Positions 9,674-17,329 of a stretch of 64,000 nucleotides of DNA are shown here, one piece after another. Source of the stretch: SAR324 cluster bacterium REDSEA-S27_B3. GTDB lineage: Bacteria > SAR324 > NAC60-12. The notes under the pieces are model-generated. The model was not told the origin of the DNA. It made no database searches and was given only the letters and a program-made list of their open reading frames with translations. Location of the stretch: the NCBI GenBank assembly GCA_001627865.1, contig LUQO01000012.1, positions 1 to 64,000 on the forward strand, read 5' to 3'. Position numbers and translations under genes: made by a program. The number at the start of each line of letters is the position of its first letter. Within the stretch, counting starts at the first letter, position 1.

Positions 9674-9856
9674 ATGGCTGTACCAAGAAGAAAAACATCC
9701 CGCAGTCAACGTGACCACAGGAGAGGGCACATTAAAATTCCTGAAACTGCTCTTTCTGAATGCACCAACTGTCACGCATTGATCCGACCTCATCGTGTAT
9801 GCCCCGAATGCGGATTTTACAAGGGCGTTGAAGTCATCGAAGTAGCAGCAACCTGA
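9674..9856 (+). CDS. rpmF: 50S ribosomal protein L32
   Basis: Ribosomal protein of the large subunit, 60 aa. The N-terminus AVPRRKTSRSQRDHRRGH is diagnostic. Two CxxC pairs (CTNC and CPEC) make this the zinc-binding form. It lies 47 bp before plsX, the widely conserved rpmF-plsX pairing. The DUF177/YceD gene that often precedes rpmF is not present here. Confidence 0.97.
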   Translation: MAVPRRKTSRSQRDHRRGHIKIPETALSECTNCHALIRPHRVCPECGFYKGVEVIEVAAT

Positions 9857-9903
9857 GCTGATTTTCTGCTCTTTCACTCATCAACAGCAAACCAAGATAG
9901 CGT

Positions 9904-10941
9904 ATGGCAATTGCGGTTGACGCAATGGGAGGAGACAATCCCCTAACAGTGCAGATTGAAGCTGCTCTGCAGGCAATAGCTGAGTTTGGTACTGATGTTG
10001 TTTTGGTGGGGTCAGAAGCCCAGATCAAAGAAAAACTGAAGCGCCAGAGCTACGATCAAAACAAGTTACGCATCGTTAACTCCACTGAAATAGTGGAGAT
10101 GAACGAGTCTCCTGCCACGGCTTTACGTCAAAAGAAAAATTCATCCATCAGAGTGGCTGTTGATCTTCTCTCAACAGGCGAAGCAGATGCTGTTGTAAGC
10201 GCCGGCAATACCGGAGCAGCGATGGCTGCCGCCAAATTTGTGCTCAAATCTGTTGAAGGAATCGAGCGCCCCGCAATCGCTACACTCATGCCTTCCATTC
10301 ATCGCGATCACCCCTTCGTGCTTTTGGACATAGGCGCAAACACAGACTGCAAACCTCTTTACCTTTTTCAGTTTGCCCTGATGGGAGATGCCTACGCGCG
10401 AACTTACCTTCACCTGGATAATCCAAGAGTTGCCCTGCTGAACAATGGTGAGGAAGAAGGTAAAGGTTATCTTCAACTTAAAGAAACCTTTGATTTACTG
10501 AAACAAAGCACACTTAATTTTGCCGGTAATGTTGAAGGCAAGGCAATGTTCAAAGACAGAGTGGATGTAGTTGTTTGCGACGGTTTCATCGGTAATATCG
10601 CGCTTAAAGTCGCGGAAGGTACTTTTGATTTTGTGCGAAGCGTTCTTCGTGAAGAAGTTGAAAACACACTGCTGGCCAAGATGGGCTATCTGGCAATGAA
10701 GGGCCCCTTCAGGGCATTGCGAAAAAGAGCTGACTACTCGGAAGTGGGAGGCGCTCCCTTGCTTGGTGTAAACGGGGTAGTAATAATCTGTCACGGAAGT
10801 TCAAAAGTTCACACAATTCGAAATGCGATCAAACACGCACAGGAATGTGCTGAACATAAACTGAACAATAAAATTGCACTTGAAGTATCAGAGAATCTGG
10901 AAGTCATAAAGCGGGCAAAAAGCCTGAGCGAAGAAGCATGA
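9904..10941 (+). CDS. plsX: Phosphate acyltransferase PlsX
   Basis: Converts acyl-ACP to acyl-phosphate for phosphatidic acid synthesis. The 345-aa length and the N-terminus AIAVDAMGGDNP are diagnostic. Other supporting blocks are SAGNTGAAMAAA, LLDIGANTDCKP and ADYSEVGGAPLLGVNG. In many bacteria fabH-fabD-fabG follow, but here a convergent unknown gene begins 4 bp after the stop, so the fatty-acid cluster is interrupted. Confidence 0.97.
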   Translation: MAIAVDAMGGDNPLTVQIEAALQAIAEFGTDVVLVGSEAQIKEKLKRQSYDQNKLRIVNSTEIVEMNESPATALRQKKNSSIRVAVDLLSTGEADAVVSAGNTGAAMAAAKFVLKSVEGIERPAIATLMPSIHRDHPFVLLDIGANTDCKPLYLFQFALMGDAYARTYLHLDNPRVALLNNGEEEGKGYLQLKETFDLLKQSTLNFAGNVEGKAMFKDRVDVVVCDGFIGNIALKVAEGTFDFVRSVLREEVENTLLAKMGYLAMKGPFRALRKRADYSEVGGAPLLGVNGVVIICHGSSKVHTIRNAIKHAQECAEHKLNNKIALEVSENLEVIKRAKSLSEEA

Positions 10942-10945
10942 TAAG

Positions 10946-11443
10946 CTAATTTGTCCTCCGATGTGTTGAAATCTGCTCCATGATATATTGCTCGCAATCT
11001 TCCCATGACATTTCTTCATGCTTCAATCGTTCATAGAGGGTGAATATCACCTGAAATTCTTCAAGCAGAGGCAGCCCCGTTTTTTCATGTGAAGGAAGCA
11101 TTTTGTGCCGCAAAAGATTCAAAGTATAGACGCTTTCTTTTAAGCGGTGTAAAGACAGTATTTTTTGCTTGAAGTCATACAGAAGATAGCAAAATATAAA
11201 TATTCCTCCATCATCCAGTTCAGCAGTCCAGGCCCATTCTTCTGTGTGATATTCAGCCTTGCTTTCAAGAAGACGCCTTCCATCGCTGACTACCTGTGAA
11301 AATTCAATTTCATCTTCAATGTTAAAAGTTTCAAAATCATTTGTTTTAATTTTTGAAGAAGATGTCATAAACAGGACGGCAATACAAAATATTATGAAAA
11401 CATGATGGCAGAATGGATCGTTACCTTCTGTATTAAAAAACAC
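10946..11443 (-). CDS. Hypothetical protein with N-terminal hydrophobic segment
   Basis: I do not recognise this family. Residues 12-27 (HVFIIFCIAVLFMTSS) are hydrophobic and could be a membrane anchor or signal peptide. If translation starts at the later Met (MTSSSKIK), the protein is soluble and about 140 aa. The body is acidic with a Trp-rich patch (EEWAWTAELDDGG) and a helical C-terminus. It is convergent with plsX with only 4 bp between them. Codon use looks like that of neighbouring genes, and I judge it a real gene of unknown function. Confidence 0.6.
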   Translation of the reverse strand: MFFNTEGNDPFCHHVFIIFCIAVLFMTSSSKIKTNDFETFNIEDEIEFSQVVSDGRRLLESKAEYHTEEWAWTAELDDGGIFIFCYLLYDFKQKILSLHRLKESVYTLNLLRHKMLPSHEKTGLPLLEEFQVIFTLYERLKHEEMSWEDCEQYIMEQISTHRRTN

Positions 11444-11480
11444 TACTGATGCTATATCAACTGATATTAGGTGTCAAACT

Positions 11481-12269
11481 ATGGGAAATATAAAAGATAT
11501 TGAGCAAACAAAGCGTACCTGGGTTGTTGCGCACAGAGGATTCAGTGGACAATATCCTGAAAATACTTGCGCTGCTTTTGAGGCCGCAATCATAGCAAAA
11601 GTAGACATGATTGAAATAGATGTCTGCCTGACCAGAGATCGTATTCCGGTTGTAATCCATGATCATACTCTGGACAGGACAACTGACGGTACAGGGCTGG
11701 TATCAGAACGCTCCCTATCAGAAATAAAAAAACTGGATGCCGGAAGCTGGTTCGGGGCTGAATTTAAAGGGGAAACAATTCCAACCCTTGAGGAAATGCT
11801 GCTGCTGATCAGAGGCAGAGTATCAGTCAACATTGAAATCAAACCAGAATGTTTTGAATCCTCCGCTCCTGCTGATGCAATTGAGGTACAAGTATGTGAA
11901 TTAGTTAAGCAGCTTGGAATGGCTGATTCTGTGCTGATTTCAAGTTTCCAGCATTCGTTCTTTCCCAGAATCAAAAAGTGGCATAGCGATCAAAACATCA
12001 CAGCTTCTCTAAGAACAGCCCCACTGGAGGAAGTTCATCAATCAGAAGAATACACGCTTAACCTTTGCAGGAAGTTAAACGCGTATTCATTTCATCCTGA
12101 TGACAATCTTGTAACTCCTTCTCTTATTAAGAAACTGAAAGCAAATGGAATTAAAACAATTCCTTACACAATAAATGATGAAAAACGCATGAAGCAGTTA
12201 ATTGATTGGGGAATCACAGGAATCATCACTAATGAGCCTGAACGTATGTGGAAAGTTCTACGGACATAA
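11481..12269 (+). CDS. Glycerophosphodiester phosphodiesterase
   Basis: Would hydrolyse glycerophosphodiesters to glycerol-3-phosphate and an alcohol. The GDPD catalytic motifs are present: VAHRGFSGQYPENT, then MIEIDVCLTRDRIPVVIHDHTLDRTTDG. Later VSVNIEIKPE and the C-terminal TINDEKRMKQLIDWGITGIITNEPE complete the TIM-barrel pattern. No signal peptide is seen, so it resembles the cytoplasmic UgpQ type. It is a single-gene unit between an unknown protein and convergent trpD. Confidence 0.93.
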   Translation: MGNIKDIEQTKRTWVVAHRGFSGQYPENTCAAFEAAIIAKVDMIEIDVCLTRDRIPVVIHDHTLDRTTDGTGLVSERSLSEIKKLDAGSWFGAEFKGETIPTLEEMLLLIRGRVSVNIEIKPECFESSAPADAIEVQVCELVKQLGMADSVLISSFQHSFFPRIKKWHSDQNITASLRTAPLEEVHQSEEYTLNLCRKLNAYSFHPDDNLVTPSLIKKLKANGIKTIPYTINDEKRMKQLIDWGITGIITNEPERMWKVLRT

Positions 12270-12349
12270 AAGTGATGAATAAGTAATGATAGCTACTGCT
12301 TAATTAATACCAGAGGTCTAAACTTAAGAAAGAGGAACAATCGCTTCTT

Positions 12350-13372
12350 TCACGAAGCCTGATGGTTGGCCCATGAATAATTGATTAAATTTGTAAGTTT
12401 TTCTGCTGCTTTACCACTGTCAACAGTTTTTGCCGCCAATTCAACACCTTCTTCCAGGTCATCAACCAGACCTGAAACAACCAACGCACCTGAGGCATTT
12501 GCCAAAGCAATTTCACGTGCAGTACCTCTCTCATCACCAGAAAAAATTCTTTCAATTATCCGTGCGCTTTCTTCCGGAGTATCAATACCAATCTCCTTTA
12601 AACTCCCAGTTTTGAGTCCCAATTGTTCCGGAGTTACTTCATATTCCCGGATATTACCATCACGCAGTTCAGCCACGTGTGTTGGGGCTGTTACAGTCAA
12701 TTCGCAAAGACCGTCATGTCCATGTACCACTAAAACACGATCACTACCTAATCGTTTAAGGACCTGTGCTAATTTCAGCGTCAGTTCAACATTCGGCACA
12801 CCAATGAGCTGACTTTTTGCTCCGGCAGGATTTGTAAGAGGACCCAGCAGATTAAAGACGGTAGGAACACCCAATTCTTTGCGTATCGGTCCGGCAAAGC
12901 GCATTGCAGGATGGTGATTGATCGCGTAACAAAAACAAATATCCAAATCCTTAAGGCAGTTTTCAACTTCATTTAATTCCAAAGCTATATTTACGCCTAA
13001 TGCTTCCAATGCTTCAGCACTGCCGCTTTTTCTTGTGTTGCTGCGGTTGCCGTGCTTGGCAACAACTGCTCCAGCGCCGGCAGCAATTATTGCGGCGCAT
13101 GTTGAAATGTTGAAAGTGCTGATTCCATTTCCTCCGGTACTGCAGGTGTCAATAGTATTTTTTGGCGCTTTAATTCCGGATGCACGCTCCCGCATAGCCA
13201 GAGCGGCACCTGCCATTTCATCAACTGTCACGCCCTTTGCCTGCAGCAAGGCTAACAGTGCCGCTGCCTGCACAGAGACAGCATCTTCACTCATGATCCA
13301 TAGAATCATTTCACGTGCTTCTTCAAAGCTGAGTTCATCTGCTGCCAGTAATTTTTGCAGTAATTCTTTCAT
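12350..13372 (-). CDS. trpD: Anthranilate phosphoribosyltransferase
   Basis: Second step of tryptophan synthesis, joining anthranilate to PRPP. The 340-aa length is normal. The glycine-rich PRPP motif reads STGGNGISTFNIST, a small variation on the common GTGGDG form. The anthranilate-site segment KHGNRSNTRKSGSAEALEALG and NLLGPLTNPA are clear. It starts 9 bp after the stop of the NadD/CinA-like gene, so the two are likely in one transcript. No other trp genes are nearby. Confidence 0.95.
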   Translation of the reverse strand: MKELLQKLLAADELSFEEAREMILWIMSEDAVSVQAAALLALLQAKGVTVDEMAGAALAMRERASGIKAPKNTIDTCSTGGNGISTFNISTCAAIIAAGAGAVVAKHGNRSNTRKSGSAEALEALGVNIALELNEVENCLKDLDICFCYAINHHPAMRFAGPIRKELGVPTVFNLLGPLTNPAGAKSQLIGVPNVELTLKLAQVLKRLGSDRVLVVHGHDGLCELTVTAPTHVAELRDGNIREYEVTPEQLGLKTGSLKEIGIDTPEESARIIERIFSGDERGTAREIALANASGALVVSGLVDDLEEGVELAAKTVDSGKAAEKLTNLINYSWANHQAS

Positions 13373-13381
13373 GTTATTAAA

Positions 13382-14536
13382 TCAATGTTGTTTGTTTAGT
13401 TCTTTTTCAGCCCAGGTCAGCGCTTCTATCACAAACAGCAGCTGATGCTCCTTGCGTGTAAGAAAAGGATTAAACTCCAGACACTTATACCTGACTTCAG
13501 ATGATAAAGCCAGATCATCAAATTCTGTAATACCTAAAAATTGTTTTTGTGCTTCCTGATTATAGATAATTCTGCCATCAAGAAAATGCTCTGAGGCTCC
13601 CGAAAGACCGGTGAAAGCCTGAGCAAGTTGTCCGCCCGTGGTTGTTTCCACTACAGCAAAGCGGTGAGGTTGTTTGCTTATTGCCTGTTGATCAAGTGTT
13701 TTTTTAAGCCTCGTGGCTGCTTCGTCCAGCTGCTCTTTCAGTTCAAAACAGCTCAGCTGGTGTTCATTTAAATACTTAGGCTGTACGACATGGGACGGTT
13801 TATGATTATTGTATAAACAGTTTTGCGATACATGCCGTGCTGCATTTTCCGGCAAAAAAGATTCCAGAGAGTGTCCTGCCTGAGACGCTTTGCGAATATG
13901 TGTTGAAGAAATAAGAAAAAATTTGTGCAGATTCTCCGGCAGAACCACAGGAGAAATCAGAGAGACATCTAATTTCACGCCACGTTCTTGTTTTATTAAC
14001 TTTAAAGTATGATTTATATCAATCTCATTACGCGGAGCGGCAAGCAGGCGGCTGCCTTTTTCGATTTGAGTTAAGTCACCGTCAGTGAAAATTATTGGAT
14101 CTATCATGCGTTCAATCAAATCTGCCCCTACAATCATTGAGACTTTCTGCCCTGCAGAAAAATTGTTTACGTGATCCGCCAGTCGCATGGATTTTCTGTA
14201 TGATAATTCCCAACTGGAAACAGCACAGTTATCATTCCTCAATTTCAGTAAAACTCCGGATTTTTCCGCAAATTGTGCCGGCAGAGATTTTTCAGGATCA
14301 GACCATTCCCTAAGCGCGCTTCTTAATATTTCATAGCGCAATGAGGCTTGTAGAATTTGTCCGGATTTGAATGGGTCAGGATGTCTGCCATTGGAAAGAA
14401 TGAAAATTATTAATTGTGTTTTCGGAAATTGCCACAGTACGCACTCAGCCAATGACAAATGGTTGTACCCCACCGGGTTTGCAGTCAAGGGGAAATAAAT
14501 GGTGTTCAGTTTACCCTCAGCAGTTGAGAGGTACAT
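13382..14536 (-). CDS. Fusion of a degenerate NadD-like nucleotidyltransferase and a CinA-C/PncC-like domain
   Basis: Residues about 1-245 look like a nicotinate-nucleotide adenylyltransferase fold. TANPVGYNHLSLAE sits where the (T/S)xNPxHxGH motif should be, and ISSTHIRKASQAGHSLESFLPENAARHV matches the C-terminal ISSTxIR block. The first catalytic His is Gly and the motif Gly is Asn. Residues about 265-384 resemble the CinA C-terminal amidase: VVETTTGGQLAQAFTGLSGASEHFLDGRIIYNQEAQKQFLGI. The usual Ser of AES(C/L)TGG is Thr, the Lys after YSNEA is Gln, and the later GIAGPxG segment is absent. Both halves therefore point to NAD metabolism while both active sites are altered. The function is unknown. 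Confidence 0.7.
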   Translation of the reverse strand: MYLSTAEGKLNTIYFPLTANPVGYNHLSLAECVLWQFPKTQLIIFILSNGRHPDPFKSGQILQASLRYEILRSALREWSDPEKSLPAQFAEKSGVLLKLRNDNCAVSSWELSYRKSMRLADHVNNFSAGQKVSMIVGADLIERMIDPIIFTDGDLTQIEKGSRLLAAPRNEIDINHTLKLIKQERGVKLDVSLISPVVLPENLHKFFLISSTHIRKASQAGHSLESFLPENAARHVSQNCLYNNHKPSHVVQPKYLNEHQLSCFELKEQLDEAATRLKKTLDQQAISKQPHRFAVVETTTGGQLAQAFTGLSGASEHFLDGRIIYNQEAQKQFLGITEFDDLALSSEVRYKCLEFNPFLTRKEHQLLFVIEALTWAEKELNKQH

Positions 14537-14624
14537 GATTATAAATTCTCCACAGCAAAAATTTTCCTGCCGGTGTTGAATTCAGGCATGACGGGATTAA
14601 ACCCATAATTCTCAAACTGAAATA

Positions 14625-16172
14625 TTATTGCATTTGTTGAACATCTTTTTGCAATAACTGTAAATTCAGCAGTTTAAGTGTTGCATTGACTGCGGCAATA
14701 ACCTGATCAGAATCAATGCCGACAGTTTGAAGACGTTTTCCGTTCACCTGCCATGTAATGATTGCTTCAGTGAGTGCGTTTGTTTTCCCGCCTCGTGGAA
14801 TCCTGATTTGATAATCTACAAGTTCCGGTGAATCAAGATGCAGCTTTTTCAGTATTTTGTTTACTGCACTCATAAATGCGTCATATCCGCCGTTTCCGCT
14901 CCCAGCTTCTCGATACTCTTTTGAATCAATTTTAAGATGTATTGCGGCAGTAGCCTTTAAGTTCAATCCACTTGAAATGGAACAATTCAGCAGCTCAATC
15001 CGTTGAGTTTCGCTTGTTTCCAAAACATCTGTAATGATGAACGGCAAATCAGCCGCAGTCATTGATTTTTTTGAATCACCCAGTTCAACAACACGTTTGA
15101 GCACTTTATTCAGATTTTCATCAACAAGCTGAATGCCCAGCAATTCAAGGTTTTTTGCAAGTGACGCTTTACCGCTCATTTTGCCGAGAGCATAGCTTCT
15201 TTTGCGCCCAAAACGCTCCGGAGCAATCGGATTGTGATATAAATTTGCTTTTTTATCACCGTCTGCATGAATCCCGCTGGTTTGAGTGAAAACATTTTCG
15301 CCAACAATTGGTGCATTATCCGCAAGCCTTTTCCCTGAAAAGCTCTCTACCATCTCACTTACCGGCGCAAGACTAGACTCGTCTATTGAAAGCTCCATTC
15401 CAAGTTTGTCATGCAGAGCAACCACGATTTCCGCAAGCGAAACATTACCTGCTCTCTCACCAAGACAGTTCATTGTACAGTGAACATTTCTAACCCCGGC
15501 CTTAACAGCAAACAGCACATTAGCCACACCCAGGCCATAATCATTATGAGGATGAAAATCAAAAGTTGCCCATGGGAATCTCTCGATCATGTCTGAAAGC
15601 ATGTTAAAAACCTGATCCGGAGACAGCAGCCCAAGTGTGTCCGGCAGCATGAAATGATTGATGCCTTCATCTTTCAGCGCATCCATCATCTGGAAAACAT
15701 ATTTGGGACTGTTATTATATCCGTTGGACCAGTCTTCAAGATAGATGTTGACATTAACATTATTTGAATGGGCATAATTTATCGTTTTTCTGATATCTGC
15801 AACATGCTCCTTTAGTGTTTTACGAAGCTGATTCCTGCAGTGGTTTTCGCTTCCTTTGGTCAATAAATTCATTACTCTGCAGCCTGCTTCCTTAATCCAG
15901 TCTACACTCCGTTTATGATCGATGAATCCCAAAACTTCGATTGAGTCCAAAAAACCATTATCCTTTGCCCATGCTGAAATGTTTTGCACTGAGCTTAACT
16001 CACCTTCTGAGATTCTTGCTGAAGTTACTTCAATGCGATCAACACGCAGCTTCTTCAGTAGTGATTTAGCAATGTTTGCCTTTTCCGGCGGAGTGAATGA
16101 GACTCCCTGAGTTTGTTCTCCATCCCTCAGAGTGGTGTCCATTAATTTAACTTTGTTATTCAAATCAGACAT
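14625..16172 (-). CDS. 2-isopropylmalate synthase / citramalate synthase family protein
   Basis: Condenses acetyl-CoA with a 2-oxo acid. DTTLRDGEQTQGVSF carries the catalytic Arg-Asp pair, DFHPHNDYGLG the metal-binding HxH, and GERAGN the third family signature. The C-terminal about 110 aa (LNCSISSGLNLKATAAIHLKID) resemble the LeuA regulatory domain. The sequence is of the divergent subgroup with IEVTSARISEGE and YLEDWSNG, which differs from canonical LeuA. Whether the substrate is 2-oxoisovalerate, pyruvate or another oxo acid cannot be decided. The next gene in the unit is the NadD/CinA-like fusion. Confidence 0.85.
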   Translation of the reverse strand: MSDLNNKVKLMDTTLRDGEQTQGVSFTPPEKANIAKSLLKKLRVDRIEVTSARISEGELSSVQNISAWAKDNGFLDSIEVLGFIDHKRSVDWIKEAGCRVMNLLTKGSENHCRNQLRKTLKEHVADIRKTINYAHSNNVNVNIYLEDWSNGYNNSPKYVFQMMDALKDEGINHFMLPDTLGLLSPDQVFNMLSDMIERFPWATFDFHPHNDYGLGVANVLFAVKAGVRNVHCTMNCLGERAGNVSLAEIVVALHDKLGMELSIDESSLAPVSEMVESFSGKRLADNAPIVGENVFTQTSGIHADGDKKANLYHNPIAPERFGRKRSYALGKMSGKASLAKNLELLGIQLVDENLNKVLKRVVELGDSKKSMTAADLPFIITDVLETSETQRIELLNCSISSGLNLKATAAIHLKIDSKEYREAGSGNGGYDAFMSAVNKILKKLHLDSPELVDYQIRIPRGGKTNALTEAIITWQVNGKRLQTVGIDSDQVIAAVNATLKLLNLQLLQKDVQQMQ

Positions 16173-16214
16173 AATGCTGGAATTACGGGTTCAACAGAGC
16201 TGGTTTTTTACAAC

Positions 16215-16592
16215 CTACTTTTTTGATAATTTGTGTAAAAAAAGGCTCCCGGCCAGTACAAACGTCAGTGCCAAGTGGATTTCACGAGGGAGTTCAAGAA
16301 CATCTGCGCTGTAAAGCAGTAAAGGGATCCCTGAAACAATCAACCCCAAGCCGGTAAAAAACTGAAGGATGCCTGTTGCTGTTACCAAAGAAAATTTTCG
16401 CAATCGATCCGCGTGTCCACGAATATGATCCCAGGAATATAATGGAAAGATGACGATAAAAAATATTCCGGCCCAGATATGCATCAGAGACGTTGCTGTA
16501 GATTCTTCAGCCCACGGAAACATTTCCGGATAAGCTAAAAGTATGCCGGAAAGTATTAAAAAAACACAGCTTAAAACAACAAGTTTTCGCAA
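16215..16592 (-). CDS. Small four-helix membrane protein
   Basis: The family is not firmly recognised. Four hydrophobic segments fill the 125 aa: about residues 3-21, 37-56, 69-93 and 105-120. Histidines lie in or near helices (SLMHIWAG, SWDHIRGH, REIHLALT, LFLHKL). This recalls small haem-b membrane proteins (DUF4405- or cytochrome b561-like), but haem binding is only a guess. It lies between the LeuA-like and HAD genes on the same strand. Confidence 0.6.
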   Translation of the reverse strand: MRKLVVLSCVFLILSGILLAYPEMFPWAEESTATSLMHIWAGIFFIVIFPLYSWDHIRGHADRLRKFSLVTATGILQFFTGLGLIVSGIPLLLYSADVLELPREIHLALTFVLAGSLFLHKLSKK

Positions 16593-16701
16593 AGCATCCG
16601 GAAGTAAATCATCAGTTTATTGGCATTTCAGGAAATGAAAGTTTTCAAAACAGATTAGATCATCAGTGAACAAAACACAAATTGGAGCAATTGGTTGTCT
16701 T

Positions 16702-17310
16702 TCAGAGCAATTTCAGTTTCTGTAAATCTTTCCTGAGTTGCGCCGCATTCTGAAAATGAATACTTTGGATTCCAAATGTTTGTGCCGCTTCAACATTGTT
16801 TTGCTTATCATCAATAAAAACAGTATTTTGTGGGGAAATTCCGTATGTTTTCATTAATAATTGATATATTTCCGGATCAGGTTTTACAATTCCTGCTTCT
16901 CCGGAAATAACTTTACCATCAAACCAGTGTAAAAAATCAAAGCGGGATTCTGCAATGGGGTATGTTTCAGCAGACCAATTGCTAAGAATGTATAATAAAA
17001 ACCCTTTATCTTTCAGCTCAGACAAAATCCCTACAGCTTCATCCATAGGTTCTCCAAGCATTTCTTCCCAACGTTCATACCAGGCATTTATCAGCTCACT
17101 GTATTGTGGATATTGTTCAGAAAGTTCGTTAATGCCTTTGGAAAAAGACTGGCCCGCGTCATGTTTCAGGTTCCAGTCATGATCACAGATATTTTCCAAA
17201 AACCATTCAACTTCTTTTTCAGTTGAAAATAATTTGCGGTAAAGATAGCGGGGATCCCAGTCAATCAGTACGTTTCCAAGGTCGAAAACAACAGAGTTTA
17301 TCAGACTCAT
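16702..17310 (-). CDS. HAD-superfamily hydrolase, YihX-like
   Basis: Cytoplasmic phosphatase of the HAD-IA group. Motif I is VVFDLGNVLIDWD, where the residue after the nucleophile Asp pair is Gly, as in YihX. Motif II is ILSNWSAE, motif III centres on KPDPEIYQ, and motif IV is VFIDDKQNNVEAA. At 202 aa it matches YihX, an alpha-D-glucose-1-phosphatase, but the substrate here is unknown. The amidase gene lies upstream and ends 19 bp before this start. Confidence 0.88.
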   Translation of the reverse strand: MSLINSVVFDLGNVLIDWDPRYLYRKLFSTEKEVEWFLENICDHDWNLKHDAGQSFSKGINELSEQYPQYSELINAWYERWEEMLGEPMDEAVGILSELKDKGFLLYILSNWSAETYPIAESRFDFLHWFDGKVISGEAGIVKPDPEIYQLLMKTYGISPQNTVFIDDKQNNVEAAQTFGIQSIHFQNAAQLRKDLQKLKLL

Positions 17311-17329
17311 TTATAAAGAATTTTGTGGA

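Noticed and set aside
12328-12351. Terminator for trpD (GAAAGA/TCTTTC repeat)
   Set aside because: The stem is only 6 bp, AT-rich and overlaps the trpD stop codon, so it is too weak to list.
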